This document shows, in pieces, positions 61,415 to 64,000 of a DNA stretch of 64,000 nt (within the stretch, counting starts at the first letter, position 1; the number at the start of each line of letters is the position of its first letter). The translations under genes were made by a program, and so were the position numbers. The DNA comes from an uncultured Desulfatitalea sp. (lineage in GTDB: Bacteria; Desulfobacterota; Desulfobacteria; Desulfobacterales; Desulfosarcinaceae): assembly GCA_937868765.1 (NCBI GenBank), contig CALMNL010000005.1, positions 124,001-188,000 of the forward strand, written 5' to 3'. Under the pieces are notes generated by a model. The model did no database searches. It was given only the letters and a program-made list of their open reading frames with translations, and was not told the origin of the DNA.

Positions 61415-61835
61415 CAGTTTTCTCCTTATGCGGTCAAATCGTCTTTTTGTTCAGAATGGTTCAACACCATAACATGGATCGACGAATGGACCAAGAGCCG
61501 ACGAGGGGATTCAGGACGCGGAGTGCTTCGCAGAAAGAGGGAGTCGCTTTATGGGCTTATTTGATCAGCAATGAAACATACACCTTAATTGCATCGCGAG
61601 TGCCCGGGACGCAACAGAGCCGGTTTCTGCCATGGCGCCGCAGGGAGCGTTTTGCGCGAGGCCGCCCCTGGCGCCGGCCGTCACCATCATCTCATGCAGT
61701 GTTTGCGCAAGGGATGATGCGCCCTTCGCCGGATTGACGGCCGACTGAGGCGATGGTAATAAAATGCAGACAATTTCGGATAGATTCATCGCAGCATGTC
61801 TTCTTACCCCCATGAAAGGTACTGGAGGCCGGTAA
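61415..61835 (+). promoter_or_regulatory. Divergent intergenic region with OmpA-gene promoter
   Basis: Long divergent spacer. On the plus strand TTGACG (61734-61739), 17 bases and TAATAA (61757-61762) form a likely promoter, giving a leader of about 65 bases before the OmpA-family gene. Short frames here look random; no small gene is supported. Confidence 0.45.
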
Positions 61836-62684
61836 ATGAAGAAAATGGTTCTGGTGTGGACAAGTGTTCTCTTCGTGATGCTCGGGGCAGGTGTGCTTTC
61901 GGCTGCGGACCCCAACGACAAGCCAGGCAGCAGCGACCCGGCCCTTTTCAGCCGCATGTCCGGCTTCCATATCTACAATTATGAACTGCTCGATTTCGAC
62001 CGCTACGAATTTGCCGTCGGTCCCGGCAAGACTGAAGCCGTAGAAGGGCGCCACACCTACGTGGACTACTATGCCAACGACGGCATCAAAATTCCCAGTG
62101 CGCTGCAGATCACGCGCAACTATGCCAACGCCGCCAAGGCCATCGGCGGCGAGACGGTGTATGAATTCGAGGATGGCGGTTCACAGTTCCTGACCCTCAA
62201 GGTCGTCAAGGAGAATGTAGAGGCCTGGGCCGCAGTGGAGGCCGCCGGCAATGGCATGTACAAGATCCATGTGATCGAGAAGGAGTTAATGCGCCAGGAT
62301 GTGCAAGCCAACGCCGAAAGCCTGGCCGGCAGCATCCGCGCCTCCGGCAGGGCCGCTGTGTACGGCATTTACTTCGACACCGGCAGATCCGAGATCAAAC
62401 CGGCCTCGGAACAGGCCATCGGCGAGATCGCCAAGCTGCTCAAAAGCGACCCCGGTCTGAAGCTTTACGTAGTCGGCCACACCGACAACGTGGGCGCCTT
62501 CGACTACAACGTCAAACTCTCCCAGTCTCGGGCTGCGGCCGTGGTCGGCGCCCTGACCGGCAAGCACGGCATCGCCCCCGCCCGCCTGACACCCTTCGGT
62601 GCCGGACCCACGGCACCGGTGGCGGCCAATACCAGCGAGGAAGGGCGCGCCAAGAACCGGCGCGTGGAACTCGTGGCGCAATAG
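61836..62684 (+). CDS. OmpA-family outer-membrane/peptidoglycan-associated protein
   Basis: 282 residues with a signal peptide (cleavage after L-S-A-A). The C-terminal OmpA-like domain (about 175-280) shows I-Y-F-D-T-G-R-S-E-I, G-H-T-D-N-V-G and N-R-R-V-E-L, which bind peptidoglycan. The N-terminal part (25-165) is a separate domain, not a beta-barrel. Anchors the envelope. ATG follows GGAGG at a spacing of about eight bases. Confidence 0.9.
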   Translation: MKKMVLVWTSVLFVMLGAGVLSAADPNDKPGSSDPALFSRMSGFHIYNYELLDFDRYEFAVGPGKTEAVEGRHTYVDYYANDGIKIPSALQITRNYANAAKAIGGETVYEFEDGGSQFLTLKVVKENVEAWAAVEAAGNGMYKIHVIEKELMRQDVQANAESLAGSIRASGRAAVYGIYFDTGRSEIKPASEQAIGEIAKLLKSDPGLKLYVVGHTDNVGAFDYNVKLSQSRAAAVVGALTGKHGIAPARLTPFGAGPTAPVAANTSEEGRAKNRRVELVAQ

Positions 62685-62801
62685 TCTGAAATCTAATACT
62701 TGCCTTCGGCACGCTGCTTCGCCGCATTATGGGAGTGCGGCCGAAGGGGCCGGCTGCCGCTTTGACTGCGGCACCGCTGCTTCCCGGAAAGGAGTCGATC
62801 G

Positions 62802-63593
62802 ATGTTCTACCGCCACTGCTTGTACTGCCTTTTGTGCCTGACTGCCTGGCTGCCCGTTTGCGGCTGGGCGGATCCACTATGTGTGCCGCAGGGTAGCGTC
62901 CCCGAACTGCCGGATAATCCCTCCCACGGATGGCTCACCCGCCAGGATGCCGATCAGACCAGAGCCTATCTCCAGCAGTTCGCCGCCGGCGAGAGCCGCT
63001 GGGAGGGCGGGGCGCTGATCGTCCGCTGCGAAATCGAAGGCTCGGAGTCCAACGATATGACCGTGGCCCATGTGGAAAGCGCCGGCCCGCCCATGCCCGG
63101 AGTGGGTTTCGACAAGAAGTATTTCACCGACCTGGCCCAGCGCACGGGCCATACGGATCAGGAAGCCGATGTGTTGTACAACAAATACACGCGGCTCCAG
63201 GGCGTCTACTTCCGGCAGGTCCCCGATGGCCAGGGAGGCTTTATGAGCGAGGGGCAGGCGATATTCGACCGGCACAAGGCCCAGGCGCCGAGTGCTCCCG
63301 CACCCCCCTCGGCCGGCGAGCGGCAGAGCAAAGAAATGCAGGCCAAGGCCCTTAAAGAAAAGATCAAGGCCGCCCAGGCGAGAGGCGACATGCAGGAGAT
63401 GATGCGCCTGGCGGCCGAGGCTCAGCAACTCAATGCCCCCATGATGGCGCAGGCTGAACGGATCAACCAGGGCGCCGCCGACGAGCAGTGGCGCATGCTG
63501 GAAAACGCATACGGCGAGTTGGCGCAGGCCGCCTACCGCGTGCGCGTTACGCCAGCCTTTTCCGCCTGCCTGCAGTGCAGTTGGTCCGAATAG
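62802..63593 (+). CDS. Secreted protein of unknown function
   Basis: 263 residues with a signal peptide (hydrophobic 8-21, cleavage near G-W-A-D). A Pro/Ala-rich linker near 165-175 leads to a charged helical stretch (180-230), possibly coiled coil. Several cysteines near the C-terminus (A-C-L-Q-C-S-W). No family recognised. AAAGGAG precedes the ATG; the next gene starts 18 bases on. Confidence 0.72.
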   Translation: MFYRHCLYCLLCLTAWLPVCGWADPLCVPQGSVPELPDNPSHGWLTRQDADQTRAYLQQFAAGESRWEGGALIVRCEIEGSESNDMTVAHVESAGPPMPGVGFDKKYFTDLAQRTGHTDQEADVLYNKYTRLQGVYFRQVPDGQGGFMSEGQAIFDRHKAQAPSAPAPPSAGERQSKEMQAKALKEKIKAAQARGDMQEMMRLAAEAQQLNAPMMAQAERINQGAADEQWRMLENAYGELAQAAYRVRVTPAFSACLQCSWSE

Positions 63594-63611
63594 ACATCCG
63601 GGGGCGTGCCC

Positions 63612-64000
63612 ATGTCCTATAGAACCGTATTGATGACTTTCGTTCTGATTTTGTTACAAATACAGGGGCCAGGCGCGGTGAACGCCTTGGCGCGAGAGGC
63701 AGAACGCTTTAACCGCATCGAAATCTGGCGGCTGCATGTGATGTGGCGCTGCATCCACCACGACAGCCAGGTCCGGGACCACCCGGCCAGCGACACTATC
63801 GAGGAACTCACCCAGAAAGGCGAGCTGAGCGGAACGGTGGATTTCAAACTGGTCAAGGCCAGGGACAGCAATGCCAATTTCTATCAATGGGAGACGCCGG
63901 ACGAAGAGAAGCCCGCCGGCCAGATCGCATTTGCCGCGGAAAACATGTCCAAATCCAAAAACAAGCGCACCGGCAAGTCAAGCTGGTTCAAGATGGCGGC
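63612..64000 (+). CDS. Secreted protein, partial at window end
   Basis: 129 codons from ATG at 63612 are open to the edge. A signal peptide is likely at 1-25 (V-L-M-T-F-V-L-I-L-L). The mature part is charged with a W-R-L-H-V-M-W-R-C-I-H-H segment. The gene continues beyond the window. It appears to be co-transcribed with the gene at 62802. Confidence 0.65.
   Translation, partial: MSYRTVLMTFVLILLQIQGPGAVNALAREAERFNRIEIWRLHVMWRCIHHDSQVRDHPASDTIEELTQKGELSGTVDFKLVKARDSNANFYQWETPDEEKPAGQIAFAAENMSKSKNKRTGKSSWFKMA

Noticed and set aside
59750-61564. Open frame antisense to the aldehyde:ferredoxin oxidoreductase
   Set aside because: No domain; Gly/His/Ala-rich shadow of a strongly supported gene.
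1-64000. tRNA, rRNA, CRISPR array, insertion sequence or phage attachment site
   Set aside because: Read for CCA-type tRNA arms, regular repeats, transposase motifs and terminal repeats; none convincing. A dedicated scan (tRNAscan-SE, Infernal, CRISPR finder) would settle this.

Overview
The window looks like a chromosomal segment of a GC-rich, anaerobic, acid-oxidising Desulfobacterota (Desulfosarcina/Desulfococcus-like) bacterium. This is inferred from a biotin-dependent sodium-pumping acyl-CoA decarboxylase, a non-decarboxylating-type glutaryl-CoA dehydrogenase, two TAXI-type TRAP transporters, a rubrerythrin, a tungsten-type aldehyde:ferredoxin oxidoreductase and a DUF3786 protein. No rRNA, tRNA, CRISPR array or intact insertion sequence was seen.

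Layout. 0.2-4.8 kb: redox/membrane genes (glutaredoxin-thioredoxin reductase fusion, TVP38 membrane protein, DUF547 protein, MerA/Lpd-like flavoprotein). 4.8-5.3 kb: a scar of two broken genes (frameshifted AhpD-like, 3' end of a TauE/SafE exporter). 5.5-8 kb: TetR regulator with an acyl-CoA synthetase. 8-13.5 kb, minus strand: an alanine-type aminotransferase preceded by its own promoter, an alanine-rich leader peptide and a hairpin, then a tight cluster of nitrilase-type hydrolase, DUF3786, NMN adenylyltransferase-like and phosphoglycerate mutase-like genes. 13.6-16.4 kb: PHP hydrolase, rubrerythrin, CoA-binding NDP-forming ligase subunit. 16.4-19.9 kb, minus strand: first TAXI-TRAP transporter (binding protein, DUF1850, fused permease).

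20.1-38.7 kb is a long plus-strand catabolic region: two-subunit CoA-transferase, FadR-type regulator with two palindromic operator candidates, CoA ligase, Zn alcohol dehydrogenase, thiolase with its DUF35 partner, glutaryl-CoA dehydrogenase, the four Gcd subunits, a second large acyl-CoA dehydrogenase, a second TAXI-TRAP transporter and a second CoA-transferase. The simplest reading is uptake of an organic acid, CoA activation, and conversion of glutaryl-CoA through glutaconyl-CoA to crotonyl-CoA with decarboxylation energy stored as a Na+ gradient.

38.7-45.1 kb is an accessory island, in parts visibly AT-richer: a decayed AbiE toxin-antitoxin locus, an Hcp (type VI secretion tube) gene followed by a LysM protein and a membrane-anchored HExxS protein, an L,D-transpeptidase-like probable effector overlapping a secreted probable immunity gene, a truncated copy of that immunity gene, and a Panacea-like antitoxin with a small partner. 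45.3-48.9 kb, minus strand: acyl-CoA dehydrogenase, EtfB, and an EtfA fused to a helix-turn-helix plus cupin regulator. 49-64 kb: housekeeping and signalling genes, including CheY behind a sigma-28-like promoter, a hybrid histidine kinase with Hpt partner, LolA, NadA, a tandem CDP-alcohol phosphatidyltransferase, YchJ, AOR with a MoaD-like protein, and OmpA-family and other secreted proteins; the last gene runs off the window.
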